Below the pieces are notes generated by a model. The model worked only from the letters and a program-made list of their open reading frames with translations, made no database searches and had not been told where the DNA came from. This document shows positions 33,995-42,456 of a stretch of 46,590 nt of DNA, piece after piece. The stretch is taken from contig UQOE01000017.1 in assembly GCA_900542575.1 (NCBI GenBank), positions 1 to 46,590 of the forward strand, written 5' to 3'. The position numbers and the translations under genes are program-made. Source of the DNA: an uncultured Oscillospiraceae bacterium. GTDB lineage: Bacteria > Bacillota > Clostridia > Oscillospirales > Acutalibacteraceae. The stretch's first letter is position 1, and each line of letters begins with the position of its first letter.

Positions 33995-35352
33995 GGGCAG
34001 AATCTTCCTTTCGAGGCAGATATTTCTTTCGGAAATAAATATAGTAGCCGATGTTCAGCAGAATGCCGAAAACGGTGGCGGATGGAGCGGCGAAGCCAAT
34101 GTGCATGAGGCTTGCGTGGGGCTGGATACTCATAAGATAGGCCATGGGAAGCCGTACGATAAAGGTCTGCAGCAGCGCCTGGATCAGGACCCAGTTGGAA
34201 CGCTGGTGGCCGTTGTAGTAGCCAACGAAGCTGAACAGCACCGAGGTGACGACCGCCTCCGGACCGAATCCGCGCAGATAGTCCCAGCTCTGGGCAATAT
34301 AGGCAGGGTTTGAGGTGAACAGCGAGGAGATGACGTCGCCCCAGAGATAGATGATCAGTACGACCAGCGCTCCGATGGATGCGCCGATGAGCATGCCATT
34401 CATTGTACATGGCCTTCCTGGCGCGGTCTTCCCGGCCTGCTCCGACGTTCTGGGAGACAAAAGAGGCCATGGACTGCATGAGAGAGCTCGGCACCAGCAT
34501 GACAAAGGCGACAATTTTATTGGCTACTCCGTATCCGGAGGAGGCGTTCAGCCCGAGCCGGTTGATAAAAGCGACGAGACAGAGAAAGGAGACCTGTGTC
34601 AAAAATTCCTGCAGTGCCAGCGGGAGGCCGATAGAGAGAAGATGACGCATTTCTGCTGAGGGCCGAAGATCTTTCCGGTGGACTCTGGCAAACGGGATAT
34701 TCCGTCTCTTTAACAGGATCAGTGCCATGACAACGCTGCAGGCCTGCGCCAGAATGGTGGCGTAGGCGGCGCCCGCGACATCCCAGTGGAAGACCGCGAC
34801 AAACAGGAGGTCTCCTGCAATATTGATGCAGCAGGCGACGGCAACGAAGATCAGCGGAGTTTTGCTGTCGCCCAGCCCGCGAAAGATATAGGACAGCACA
34901 TTGTAGGCGATGACAAATACAATTCCCCCGCCGCAGATGCGTATGTACTGAACGGTGACATCCAGTGCGGCAGACGGAGCCTGCATGAGCCGGGCAATGG
35001 GCCGGGCCAGCGTGACCATGAGAGCAGTAAATACGGCGGCGACAATGGTAAAAAGTGTAATGGTGTTGCCGAGCAGAGCACCGATCTTGTTTTCCTGTTT
35101 TTCACCGAGACGGCGTCCGATGAGGACGGTAACCGCTGTGGCCATGGCGGTGGTGACAAAGGTCACCATATTGAGAAACGTGCTGCCGGTGGAGACGCCG
35201 GAGATGCCGACGCTGCTGCCGAAGCGGCCGACTACCAGAAGATCGACGGCACCGTACATGGCCTGGAGGACCAGTGCACCGAGCGTCGGCAGCATAAATT
35301 GGATGAGCTTCTGAAAAATATTGCCTTGTGTAAAATCAGTTGTACTTTTCAT
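33963..35352 (-). pseudogene. MATE family efflux transporter, frameshifted by a 4-base duplication
   Basis: The first frame from ATG 35350-35352 encodes MKSTTDFTQGNIFQKLIQF and about ten membrane helices of a MATE/DinF-type multidrug or sodium-coupled exporter, up to RARKAMYN. It then becomes unlike any transporter (EWHAHRRIHRS) and ends at 33982. The correct continuation (NGMLIGASIGALVVLII and more helices) is in another frame and ends at 33963. The join is at 34397-34404, where CATTCATT (AATGAATG on the minus strand) is a tandem duplication. Removing one copy restores one frame of about 460 codons. No ribosome binding site precedes the ATG. A TATTAT lies 10 bases upstream, so it may be leaderless. 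Confidence 0.85.
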
Positions 35353-35390
35353 AATAATATATATAATACTCAGATTCGGACAGATGAAAA

Positions 35391-35421
35391 GAAAAAATCC
35401 GCACATCGCTGTGCGGATTTC
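35391..35421 (-). terminator. Intrinsic terminator of the WG-repeat gene (minus strand)
   Basis: AAATCCGCACA pairs with TGTGCGGATTT around a 4-base loop, with a T run on the minus strand. Confidence 0.95.
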
Positions 35422-35429
35422 AAAGAGGC

Positions 35430-35942
35430 TCAGCCCTGATAGTTCTTCAGCTCCGTGCCGTAAATATTAATATATTTTTCCATTCCATCATCATCGGTTA
35501 CTCTGGCGACGCCATTGTGAAAATCGTCGCCGTCTTTATAGTCACCTGAGATGTTATAGACGGTGGATTCCTTTCCATTTTTTAAAATATATGCAGTTCT
35601 GCCAGTTGCCTTGATGACACGGGCTACTCCGTCATCTGTGAATCGCCCGGCCTCTTTGTATTCCGGCTCAATGACCCATTTGCCGTTTTCATCGACATAT
35701 CCCCATAAATCCTTTTTGGAATCGTACTGCGGGTACAGAAGCTGGTCTTTGGACTTCTCCAGTTCCTGGTCTATGTCTTGTCGGTTGAGGGTTGTTAAAA
35801 CAACATACTGCCCCAACAGACCGGCATGGGCTTCTACCGCGGAAGAGGGGAGAATGCCGACAGCCATACAGGATAAAGCGGCAATGACGGCCAAAATGGT
35901 TGCAGCCAGTTTGATTCGAATGGAATTTGTCTTTGTTTTCAT
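35430..35942 (-). CDS. Secreted WG-repeat protein (170 aa)
   Basis: A signal peptide or N-terminal anchor covers residues 1 to about 36 (ends SSAVEAHA). The mature part has a WG/KWG-type repeat, LWGYVDENGKWVIEPEY, then GRFTDDGVARV and a second weaker unit, GDDFHNGVARVTDDDG. WG repeats make beta-structured surfaces of unknown ligand in many Firmicute secreted proteins. With only one full unit it is shorter than most family members. The ATG at 35940-35942 is preceded by AAAGGGG on the minus strand. It has its own terminator. The function is unknown. Confidence 0.7.
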   Translation of the reverse strand: MKTKTNSIRIKLAATILAVIAALSCMAVGILPSSAVEAHAGLLGQYVVLTTLNRQDIDQELEKSKDQLLYPQYDSKKDLWGYVDENGKWVIEPEYKEAGRFTDDGVARVIKATGRTAYILKNGKESTVYNISGDYKDGDDFHNGVARVTDDDGMEKYINIYGTELKNYQG

Positions 35943-36014
35943 GTTGAAAACCCCTTTCTCTTTCTTTGTCGAAGAGTAGAGCGGAAAGAAAAGAAAGAAG
36001 TTTTAAAAAGCTGG

Positions 36015-36050
36015 AAAAAAGTGCGGCTCCTGTACAGGAGCCGCACTTTT
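36015..36050 (-). terminator. Intrinsic terminator of pepF (minus strand)
   Basis: A perfect stem AAAAGTGCGGCTCCT with AGGAGCCGCACTTTT and a GTAC loop, with a T run on the minus strand. Confidence 0.95.
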
Positions 36051-36062
36051 GAACGGGAAACT

Positions 36063-37868
36063 TTATGAATCGAGCGAGGAGGCGAGTGCCTCGGCCTCGT
36101 CGAGGACTTCCCCGAAATAGTCGAGGGCTTGGTTGACCGGCTCCGGGGTGGAGAGGTCGACGCCGGCGTGCTTCAGTTCGTCCAGGGGGTACTGGCTGCC
36201 GCCCATGGAGAGGAACTCCAGATACGGCTTCACCGCCTTGTCGCCCTCTTTGAGGATCTTCTGGGAGATGGCGACGGCTGCACTGTAGCTGGTGGCGTAT
36301 TTGTAGACATAGAACGGACTGTAGAAGTGCGGAATGCGGGCCCATTCGCTGGCGACTTCGTCGTCCATGATGAGGGCGGGGCCAAAGTAGTCTTTGACCA
36401 GGCCGCCGTAGAGCTCATTGAGTGCGGCGGGCGTCATGGCCTCTCCGTTTTCTGCCATGGCGTGTGCACCCTTTTCAAACTCGGCGAACATGGTCTGGCG
36501 GTAGACGGTGGCCTTGAAGTTTTCCAGGGAGTGGTTCAGAAGAATGAGGCGCTCCTTCGGGTCGTCGGTCTGGCTCAGGAGGAGCTGTGTCAGCAGGTTC
36601 TCGTTGACAGTCGATGCGACTTCTGCGACGAAAATGGTGTAATCCGCATACTGCGGCGGCTGTGCATGGCGGGAGAGCCAGGAGTGCATGGAGTGGCCCA
36701 TTTCGTGCGCAATGGTGGAGACGCTGTCGAGATTCCCGACAAAGTTCGTCATGATATAAGGGTTGGAGTCGTAAGTCCCGGTGGAGTAGGCGCCGCCGCT
36801 CTTGCCCTTATTGGGATATACGTCAATCCACCTGTCCCGGAAGGCGCCGCGGACAACGTCGCAGTACTTCTGGCCCAGCGGAGCAACCGCCTGCAGCACC
36901 AGGTCCTGCGCTTCTTCGTAAGTGTATTTCTTGTCGGATCCTTTGACGAGCGGTGCGTAGACATCGTAGTAGTGGAGATCGTCGATGCCGAGCATCTTCT
37001 TACGGAAGTCGACATACCGGTACATGGTGGGCATGTGGTTCCGCACCGCCTCGATAAGGCTGTCATAGACGGATACCGGAATGTTTTCTCCGGCCATGTA
37101 CATCTCCCGCGAGGAACCGTAATGCCGGACCTCTGCTTCGGCCGTAGAAGCTTTTACGGTTCCGGAATAAGTGGCTGCAAATGTATTGATATGGCCGCAG
37201 TAGCCTTTGTAGTAGCTCTTAAATGCGTTCTTACGCAGAGTACGGTCGTCCGACATCTGCAGGTTGATATAGCTTGCGTCGCTGACCTCATGGGTCTCGC
37301 CTTTGCTGTCGACGACATCGTCATAGGTGAGGTCGGCATCCTGGAGGTTGGAAGCCGCTTCCCCCGGTGCGGCAAAGACCTCGCCGAACCTCGCCAGGAG
37401 CTGTTCCTCTTTGGCAGAGAGGGTATGGGGCTTCTGTTTCAGAAGCTTCTCCATGGTAAAGCGGTAGTCGGAGAGAGCCGGATCTGCGGCAATTTCACGG
37501 AGCTTTTCCTCCGGCAGATTCAGGATTTCCGGCCGGATAAATGCTGTAGCGGATACGGCTTGTACATAGCCGCTGTAGATGCGCATATAGAGACTTTGCG
37601 CCGCCTCTGCGCGGGTGTCTTCGCTGCGGCGGACATTGGCGTAGACAAAAAGATTGGAAAGTTTGCGGTCCAGCGCGGTGTCGGCTTCCAGGCAGTCGTG
37701 AATGACGGATGCGCAGTTCAGCTTCCCGGCAAATGCCGCTACCTTATTTATGGCGTCCGGAAGGGATGCAAAATCTTTTTCCCAGTCGCTGTCACTGGGG
37801 TAGAGGCTGGAGAGGTCCCACATGTACCGGGGATCCATCTCCGAACGTTCTTTTAATGTATCTGACAT
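36063..37868 (-). CDS. pepF: Oligoendopeptidase F, M3 family (601 aa)
   Basis: A cytoplasmic zinc peptidase that cleaves oligopeptides of roughly 7-17 residues. The zinc site is HEMGHSMHS near residue 387, with the distal Glu downstream (FVAEVASTVNE). The N-terminal oligo_endo_F domain covers about residues 110-180. The length of 601 aa is typical of the family. The ATG (37866-37868) follows CAGGAGGTAACC on the minus strand, a near-ideal site. It is a single-gene unit. Confidence 0.95.
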   Translation of the reverse strand: MSDTLKERSEMDPRYMWDLSSLYPSDSDWEKDFASLPDAINKVAAFAGKLNCASVIHDCLEADTALDRKLSNLFVYANVRRSEDTRAEAAQSLYMRIYSGYVQAVSATAFIRPEILNLPEEKLREIAADPALSDYRFTMEKLLKQKPHTLSAKEEQLLARFGEVFAAPGEAASNLQDADLTYDDVVDSKGETHEVSDASYINLQMSDDRTLRKNAFKSYYKGYCGHINTFAATYSGTVKASTAEAEVRHYGSSREMYMAGENIPVSVYDSLIEAVRNHMPTMYRYVDFRKKMLGIDDLHYYDVYAPLVKGSDKKYTYEEAQDLVLQAVAPLGQKYCDVVRGAFRDRWIDVYPNKGKSGGAYSTGTYDSNPYIMTNFVGNLDSVSTIAHEMGHSMHSWLSRHAQPPQYADYTIFVAEVASTVNENLLTQLLLSQTDDPKERLILLNHSLENFKATVYRQTMFAEFEKGAHAMAENGEAMTPAALNELYGGLVKDYFGPALIMDDEVASEWARIPHFYSPFYVYKYATSYSAAVAISQKILKEGDKAVKPYLEFLSMGGSQYPLDELKHAGVDLSTPEPVNQALDYFGEVLDEAEALASSLDS

Positions 37869-37909
37869 AATTGGTTACCTCCTGTAATGGGAACTCAAAG
37901 TATATTTTA

Positions 37910-37939
37910 AACATACAGGCTGTAAAATACCATAGACAA
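37910..37939 (-). promoter_or_regulatory. Possible promoter for pepF
   Basis: On the minus strand: TTGTCT (37934-37939), an 18-base spacer and TATGTT (37910-37915). It is a weak match. Confidence 0.4.
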
Positions 37940-37949
37940 ATTGTGGCCG

Positions 37950-37992
37950 AAAAGAAAAATCCGGACAGTCGAAACTGTCCGGATTTTCCTTA
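37950..37992 (-). terminator. Intrinsic terminator of glnA (minus strand)
   Basis: AAAATCCGGACAGT pairs perfectly with ACTGTCCGGATTTT around a 4-base loop, with a T run on the minus strand. Confidence 0.95.
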
Positions 37993-38019
37993 TTACGTTA
38001 TTACAGACAGAGCGGTTAA

Positions 38020-40122
38020 TTAAACCACGCTGTAGAGAAGGTCGGAGTAAGACGGGATCGGCCAGTAGTCCTTGGCGGTCTTGGTCTCAAGCTCGTCCGC
38101 AACGGCACGCATTTCCTGCATGGCTACGAAGACGTTGTCTCTGTAGTAGTTGGCCTGCTCCTGAATCTGCGAAATGTCGTCCGCAGTGACAAGAGTGGAT
38201 TCCAGCTCGGCGCACTTCTTCATGAGGCTGTCTGCCAGAGTGGAGAGGGAAGTGAGCAGTTCACTCTCACTCTCGTGGGAGATGGCAGCAGAGATCTTTT
38301 CCTTGCGGTTGATGGTCTCGGCGACCTCGTCCATGTAGGCCAGAACAGCCGGGTAAATGTCTTTCTTGACCATTTCGGTCATGGTGAGAGCCTCGATGTG
38401 GAGGGTCTTGCAATAGTTCTCAAGGCCGATTTCATAACGGGACTCCAGCTCTTCCTTGGAGAAGATTTTGTGTTTCTCAAAGAGCTTGACGTTCTTGTCG
38501 GCAATGTAAGCCGGATAAGCGTCCGCGCAGGTGCGGAGATTGGAGAGACCGCGTTTTTCGGCCTCGACAACCCACTCGTCGGTGTAGCCGTCGCCGTTGA
38601 AGATGATGCGGGCATGCTCTGCAAAGACGCGGGAAGCGAGCTCTCTGGCGGCTTTGTCGAGATCGTCAGCTTTTTCCAGCTCATCTGCAAACTCACCGAG
38701 CTCCTCTGCGAGGATGGTGTTGAGTACGGTGTTCGGGTCGGCAAGAGACATGGCGGAGCCGAGCATACGGAACTCAAACTTGTTGCCGGTAAAAGCGAAC
38801 GGGGAAGTACGGTTGCGGTCGGTGGTATCTTTCTTGAAGTTAGGAATAACCTCGATGCCGGTATCAGCTACCTCAGACGGCTTCTTGGAAACCGTCTTGT
38901 GCTTGGCAAGTGCATCGACGACTGCGCCGAGCTCATCACCGAGATACATGGAGACGATAGCTGGCGGTGCCTCAGAACCGCCGAGACGGTGGTCATTTCC
39001 GGGGCTGGCAGCGCTGACGCGGAGAAGGTCCTGATACTCGTCTACGCCTTTGACAACTGCGGCGAGGAAGACGAGGAAGCGGGTGTTATTGCTCGGGTCT
39101 TTGCCGGGCTTGAAGAGGTTCTCGCCGGTATCGGTCGTGATGGACCAGTTGTTATGTTTACCGGAACCATTGACGCCGGCAAACGGTTTCTCATGGAGAA
39201 GGCAGGCGAGGTTATGACGAGCAGCGACCGTTTTCATGGTCTCCATCATAAGCTGGTTCTGGTCGGTGCCGAGGTTGGTGTCGCAGTAAATAGGTGCGAG
39301 CTCATGCTGAGAGGGGGCAACTTCGTTGTGCTCGGTCTTGGAGTAGACGCCGAGTTTCCACAGCTCTTCGTCGAGGTCTGCCATGAAAGCCTTTACGGTC
39401 GGCTTGATGACGCCGAAGTAGTGGTCCTCTTTCTCCTGGCCTTTCGGCGGCTTTGCGCCGAACAGGGTGCGGCCGGTGAGTTTGAGGTCTTCACGCTCAT
39501 TGTAGAGGTCGCGGTCAATCAGGAAGTACTCCTGCTCGCCGCCGACAGAAGAGTGGACATGTGCGGCGCCGGTCGGGTTGCCGAAGAGGTTGACAATACG
39601 CATAGCCTCTTTGTCCATTGCCTGAATGGAGCGGAGCAGCGGGGTCTTCTTGTCGAGGACCTGACCCGTATAGGAGTAGAAGACGGACGGAATGCAAAGG
39701 GTGTCATCTTTGATGAAAGCATAGGAAGTCGGGTCCCATGCGGTGTAGCCTCTGGCCTCGAAGGTGGAACGAATTCCGCCGCTCGGGAACGAGGAGGCGT
39801 CCGGCTCAGAATGGATGAGCTCTTTGCCGGAGAAGTCCATGATGATCTGACCGTCACCGACCGGGGTGATAAAGCTGTCGTGCTTTTCAGCGGTGAAGCC
39901 GGTCATCGGCTGGAACCAGTGGGTAAAGTGGGTAGCACCGTGCTCAACCGCCCAGGTTTTCATTGCGGATGCGACCTGCTGCGCAATTTCCGTCGTCAGC
40001 GGCTTGTTTTCCTTAATGCAGTCTTTAAGCTCTGCATACGTCTGTTTTGGAAGTCTCTCATGCATGACATCGTCATTGAATACGAGACTGCCAAAAATCT
40101 TTGGAATGTTAGCAGTTGCCAT
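38020..40122 (-). CDS. glnA: Glutamine synthetase type III (700 aa)
   Basis: It makes glutamine from glutamate, ammonia and ATP. The length of about 700 aa and the motifs place it in GSIII (also called GlnN), not the 450-aa GSI. These are IFGSLVFNDDVMHERLPK at the N-terminus, GGEQEYFLID, KTEHNEVAPSQHELAPIY, AGVNGSGKHNNWS and RTSPFAFTGNKFEFRM. GSIII is a dodecamer common in Bacteroides, cyanobacteria and Clostridia. The ATG (40120-40122) follows AGGAGGAAAC on the minus strand, which rules out longer in-frame starts that would run through the leader terminator. Expression is probably controlled by the leader terminator at 40156-40197 and the divergent ANTAR regulator. Confidence 0.96.
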   Translation of the reverse strand: MATANIPKIFGSLVFNDDVMHERLPKQTYAELKDCIKENKPLTTEIAQQVASAMKTWAVEHGATHFTHWFQPMTGFTAEKHDSFITPVGDGQIIMDFSGKELIHSEPDASSFPSGGIRSTFEARGYTAWDPTSYAFIKDDTLCIPSVFYSYTGQVLDKKTPLLRSIQAMDKEAMRIVNLFGNPTGAAHVHSSVGGEQEYFLIDRDLYNEREDLKLTGRTLFGAKPPKGQEKEDHYFGVIKPTVKAFMADLDEELWKLGVYSKTEHNEVAPSQHELAPIYCDTNLGTDQNQLMMETMKTVAARHNLACLLHEKPFAGVNGSGKHNNWSITTDTGENLFKPGKDPSNNTRFLVFLAAVVKGVDEYQDLLRVSAASPGNDHRLGGSEAPPAIVSMYLGDELGAVVDALAKHKTVSKKPSEVADTGIEVIPNFKKDTTDRNRTSPFAFTGNKFEFRMLGSAMSLADPNTVLNTILAEELGEFADELEKADDLDKAARELASRVFAEHARIIFNGDGYTDEWVVEAEKRGLSNLRTCADAYPAYIADKNVKLFEKHKIFSKEELESRYEIGLENYCKTLHIEALTMTEMVKKDIYPAVLAYMDEVAETINRKEKISAAISHESESELLTSLSTLADSLMKKCAELESTLVTADDISQIQEQANYYRDNVFVAMQEMRAVADELETKTAKDYWPIPSYSDLLYSVV

Positions 40123-40155
40123 TAGCAGTTTCCTCCTGTTTGACATTATAAAAAG

Positions 40156-40197
40156 ACAAAAAAGGCGCTGTGCCCCCTTTGGGAACACAGCACCTTT
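40156..40197 (-). terminator. Leader terminator (attenuator) of glnA
   Basis: On the minus strand, AAAGGTGCTGTG plus TTCCC pairs with GGGGG plus CACAGCGCCTTT, then TTTTTT. It begins only about 10 bases after the predicted start of transcription and lies upstream of the ribosome binding site. Unless it is relieved, transcription would stop before glnA. Confidence 0.85.
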
Positions 40198-40202
40198 GCT
40201 GT
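40187..40202 (-). promoter_or_regulatory. ANTAR-type hexaloop hairpin overlapping the glnA leader terminator
   Basis: On the minus strand, ACAGC-AAAGGT-GCTGT: a 5-bp stem with a six-base loop that has A at position 1 and G at position 4. This is the loop signature of RNAs bound by ANTAR antiterminators. Its loop and 3' arm are part of the terminator's 5' arm, so the two folds exclude each other. Known ANTAR targets have two such hairpins, and I found no second one in the transcript. Confidence 0.5.
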
Positions 40203-40213
40203 TTACAAGTTGC

Positions 40214-40242
40214 ATTATAAGCGGATCACCCAATAAAGTCAA
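40214..40242 (-). promoter_or_regulatory. SigmaA-type promoter for glnA
   Basis: On the minus strand: TTGACT (40237-40242), a 17-base spacer and TATAAT (40214-40219). Confidence 0.85.
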
Positions 40243-40275
40243 CGGCAATTTGTCTATTTTAGAACCCTCTCATTT

Positions 40276-40293
40276 CCATTTATTGCCAAATGG
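40276..40293. promoter_or_regulatory. Palindrome between the glnA and ANTAR promoters
   Basis: CCATTT-N6-AAATGG is a perfect dyad that overlaps the -35 of the ANTAR gene. It could be an operator for a DNA-binding regulator. This is inference. Confidence 0.4.
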
Positions 40294-40312
40294 ACAGCAA
40301 GTGTACTAAAAT
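40283..40312 (+). promoter_or_regulatory. Promoter for the ANTAR regulator gene
   Basis: TTGCCA (40283-40288), an 18-base spacer and TAAAAT (40307-40312). Confidence 0.6.
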
Positions 40313-40356
40313 AGGAACATTCCGGGATATCCAGGGCGCAGAAGGAGGTACGGAGA

Positions 40357-40947
40357 ATGCACGGTTTGGAGGCAAACAGACCTCATATATTATTGGTATG
40401 TGATAAGGCGGATTTCTCCGCCTCCATAGAGCAGCTGCTTCGCAGTCACGGCCCATGTCGGCTGGAAGTCTGCAGCTCCGCGCTGGAAGGGCGGGACCGC
40501 CTTCAGCACGATGCATTTGATATCTGTTTTGTCAATTCCCCGCTGGAGGGGAATTTTGCAGTCCCGTTTATTAAAACTCTTGTCCCTTTGAACTATGCAA
40601 CGATTGTCTTTCTGGCCCCGGCGGAAATCCGGGATGAGACCGCACGGCATCTGGAGTCGCTCGGCGTACTGGTACTTCGAAAGCCCCTGCATAAGAAAGA
40701 TTTCCTGGACACCTTTGACATGGCCCTTGTGTTCAGCAAACGCGCCCGTTCTCTGTACGAGGAAAATGCCCGTCTTCGAAAGAAAATTCATGATCTGAAG
40801 CTGATCGACCGGGCCAAAGTGCTCCTGGTCGAATATTTGAAGCTCAGCGAGGAGCAGGCACACAAGTATATTGAGCAGCAGGCAATGGAACTGCGGAAAA
40901 GCAGAGCCGAGATTGCCCAAAGTATTATCAGCACCTATGACTATTAG
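40357..40947 (+). CDS. ANTAR-domain antiterminator with degenerate receiver domain (196 aa)
   Basis: An RNA-binding regulator. Residues 9-125 form a response-regulator receiver fold. The usual phospho-accepting Asp is Asn60 (FDICFVNSP), while the conserved Lys is kept (VLRKPLHKKDF, Lys109), so it is probably not phosphorylated. A coiled-coil linker (about 130-147) leads to the ANTAR domain: LKLIDRAKVLLVEYLKLSEE, then AHKYIEQQAMELRKSRAEIA. ANTAR proteins such as EutV, NasR and AmiR bind hexaloop hairpins and stop terminator formation. The gene is divergent from glnA, whose leader contains such a terminator, so glnA is the likely target (inference). The ATG has AAGGAGGT at 7 bases. It ends with TAG, the only TAG stop noted among the intact genes. 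Confidence 0.88.
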   Translation: MHGLEANRPHILLVCDKADFSASIEQLLRSHGPCRLEVCSSALEGRDRLQHDAFDICFVNSPLEGNFAVPFIKTLVPLNYATIVFLAPAEIRDETARHLESLGVLVLRKPLHKKDFLDTFDMALVFSKRARSLYEENARLRKKIHDLKLIDRAKVLLVEYLKLSEEQAHKYIEQQAMELRKSRAEIAQSIISTYDY

Positions 40948-40989
40948 AGCCGGTTAGAGCCGGATTCCGTCGGATTCCGGTGGATCAGC

Positions 40990-41018
40990 TTGAAATGCAC
41001 TCCCTTGTGGGTTAAAAT
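40990..41018 (+). promoter_or_regulatory. SigmaA-type promoter for pgi
   Basis: TTGAAA (40990-40995), a 17-base spacer and TAAAAT (41013-41018). Short repeats (TTAGAGCCGG twice, GGATTCCG twice) lie between the ANTAR gene and this promoter. Confidence 0.75.
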
Positions 41019-41056
41019 GAGGGTATCCTAAAATGAATGGAAAGGGAGTTTTTTGA

Positions 41057-42397
41057 GTGCCAATCAAACTCATTGACCATTACGTAAAAGACTTCGTCAC
41101 CGACGACGAGCTGAAGGCCATTCAGCCCGAGGTCACAAAGGCACATGAGCTGCTTATGACCAAAACCGGCCCGGGAAATGATTTTACCGGCTGGGTAGAC
41201 CTTCCCGTCGACTACGACAAAGAGGAGTTTGCCAGAATTAAGGCGGCTGCCAAAAAAATTCAGGACCAGGCCGACGTGCTCATCGTCATCGGTATTGGCG
41301 GTTCCTATCTCGGCGCACGTGCCGCCATCGAATTCTGCAAGTCCCAGAACTACAATCTCCTGACAAAAGATACCCCTCAGATTTTCTTCTCGGGCAACAC
41401 CATCAGCTCCACAACGCTGAGCGAAATTAAAGATCTCGTTGCCGGCAAAGACTTTGCCGTCAATGTTATCTCCAAGTCCGGCACTACGACAGAACCCTCT
41501 ATTGCATTCCGCGTCTTCCGTGAAATGCTTGTGGAAAAATATGGGGAAGAGGGCGCTGCCGAACGCATTTATGCGACGACGGACAAATCCAGGGGCACGC
41601 TGAAAGCCCTGGCGGACGAAAAAGGCTATGAGACATTTGTCGTCCCGGACGATGTCGGCGGACGTTTTTCGGTTCTCACTCCCGTCGGCCTTCTGCCTAT
41701 TGCAGTTGCCGGTATTGACATTGACCGGCTTATGCAGGGCGCTGCAGATGCCAGAGCTGAACTCAACGACCCGGACATCACGAAAAACGATGCCTATTAT
41801 TATGCGGCACTCCGCAATATCCTGCTCCGCAAGGGCAAAAACGTAGAAATGCTCGTCTCCTACGAGCCCTCCTTTGCCCTTATGAATGAGTGGTATAAAC
41901 AGCTCTTCGGCGAAAGTGAAGGCAAGGACGGCAAAGGCCTGTTCCCGGCTTCCGCCATTTTCTCCACCGACCTGCATTCAATGGGACAGTATATTCAGGA
42001 CGGTCAGCGCATCCTGTTTGAGACGGTGGTCTCTTTTAAGAAACCTCTACGTGAAGTTACTATCAAGGAAGAGGCAGACAATTCCGACGGACTTAATTTC
42101 GTCGCCGGAAAAGGAATGTCCTATGTCAATGAAAAGGCTATGCAGGGAACGCTTCTCGCTCACAACGACGGCGGCGTACCGAACATCGTCCTTCAGGCAG
42201 AGCGTATGGACGAATATGAGCTCGGCTACATGATTTACTTCTTCGAAAAAGCCTGCGCCGTATCCGGCTATATTCTTGGTGTCAATCCGTTTAACCAGCC
42301 CGGTGTAGAGAGCTATAAGAAGAATATGTTTGCTCTTCTCGGCAAACCCGGCTATGAGGCGGAGAAGGCAAGCCTTGAGGCACGCCTGGGTCTTTAA
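41057..42397 (+). CDS. pgi: Glucose-6-phosphate isomerase (446 aa), GTG start
   Basis: It interconverts glucose 6-phosphate and fructose 6-phosphate in glycolysis. The SIS-fold substrate site shows IGIGGSYLGARAAIEF and ISKSGTTTEPSIAFR. Near the C-terminus QPGVESYKKNMFALLGKPG matches the PGI signature region. The length of about 446 aa is that of the shorter Firmicute enzyme. The start is GTG at 41057, 8 bases after AAAGGGAG. No terminator separates it from the small P-loop gene downstream, so the two may share a transcript. Confidence 0.97.
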   Translation: MPIKLIDHYVKDFVTDDELKAIQPEVTKAHELLMTKTGPGNDFTGWVDLPVDYDKEEFARIKAAAKKIQDQADVLIVIGIGGSYLGARAAIEFCKSQNYNLLTKDTPQIFFSGNTISSTTLSEIKDLVAGKDFAVNVISKSGTTTEPSIAFRVFREMLVEKYGEEGAAERIYATTDKSRGTLKALADEKGYETFVVPDDVGGRFSVLTPVGLLPIAVAGIDIDRLMQGAADARAELNDPDITKNDAYYYAALRNILLRKGKNVEMLVSYEPSFALMNEWYKQLFGESEGKDGKGLFPASAIFSTDLHSMGQYIQDGQRILFETVVSFKKPLREVTIKEEADNSDGLNFVAGKGMSYVNEKAMQGTLLAHNDGGVPNIVLQAERMDEYELGYMIYFFEKACAVSGYILGVNPFNQPGVESYKKNMFALLGKPGYEAEKASLEARLGL

Positions 42398-42456
42398 TCC
42401 AATGGTCAGCGGAGAAATCCGCATGAATAAATCTACGCAAACGGAGGATATACATT

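Noticed and set aside
35353..35406. Upstream start for the MATE gene at 35406
   Set aside because: That ATG lies inside the terminator of the preceding gene and adds 18 residues unlike a MATE N-terminus.
38275..40125. Long plus-strand frame opposite glnA
   Set aside because: glnA is certain from its motifs. The antisense frame has no supporting site or motif.
40276..40293. Plus-strand hairpin with an A1/G4 hexaloop as a second ANTAR site
   Set aside because: On the plus strand the loop is ATTGCC, which fits. However, it overlaps the -35 of the ANTAR gene and would not be transcribed, and it is not in the glnA transcript's sense strand.
40945..40982. Short direct repeats (TTAGAGCCGG, GGATTCCG) as a mobile-element scar
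   Set aside because: Two short copies without flanking element remnants are not enough. They may simply be local slippage.
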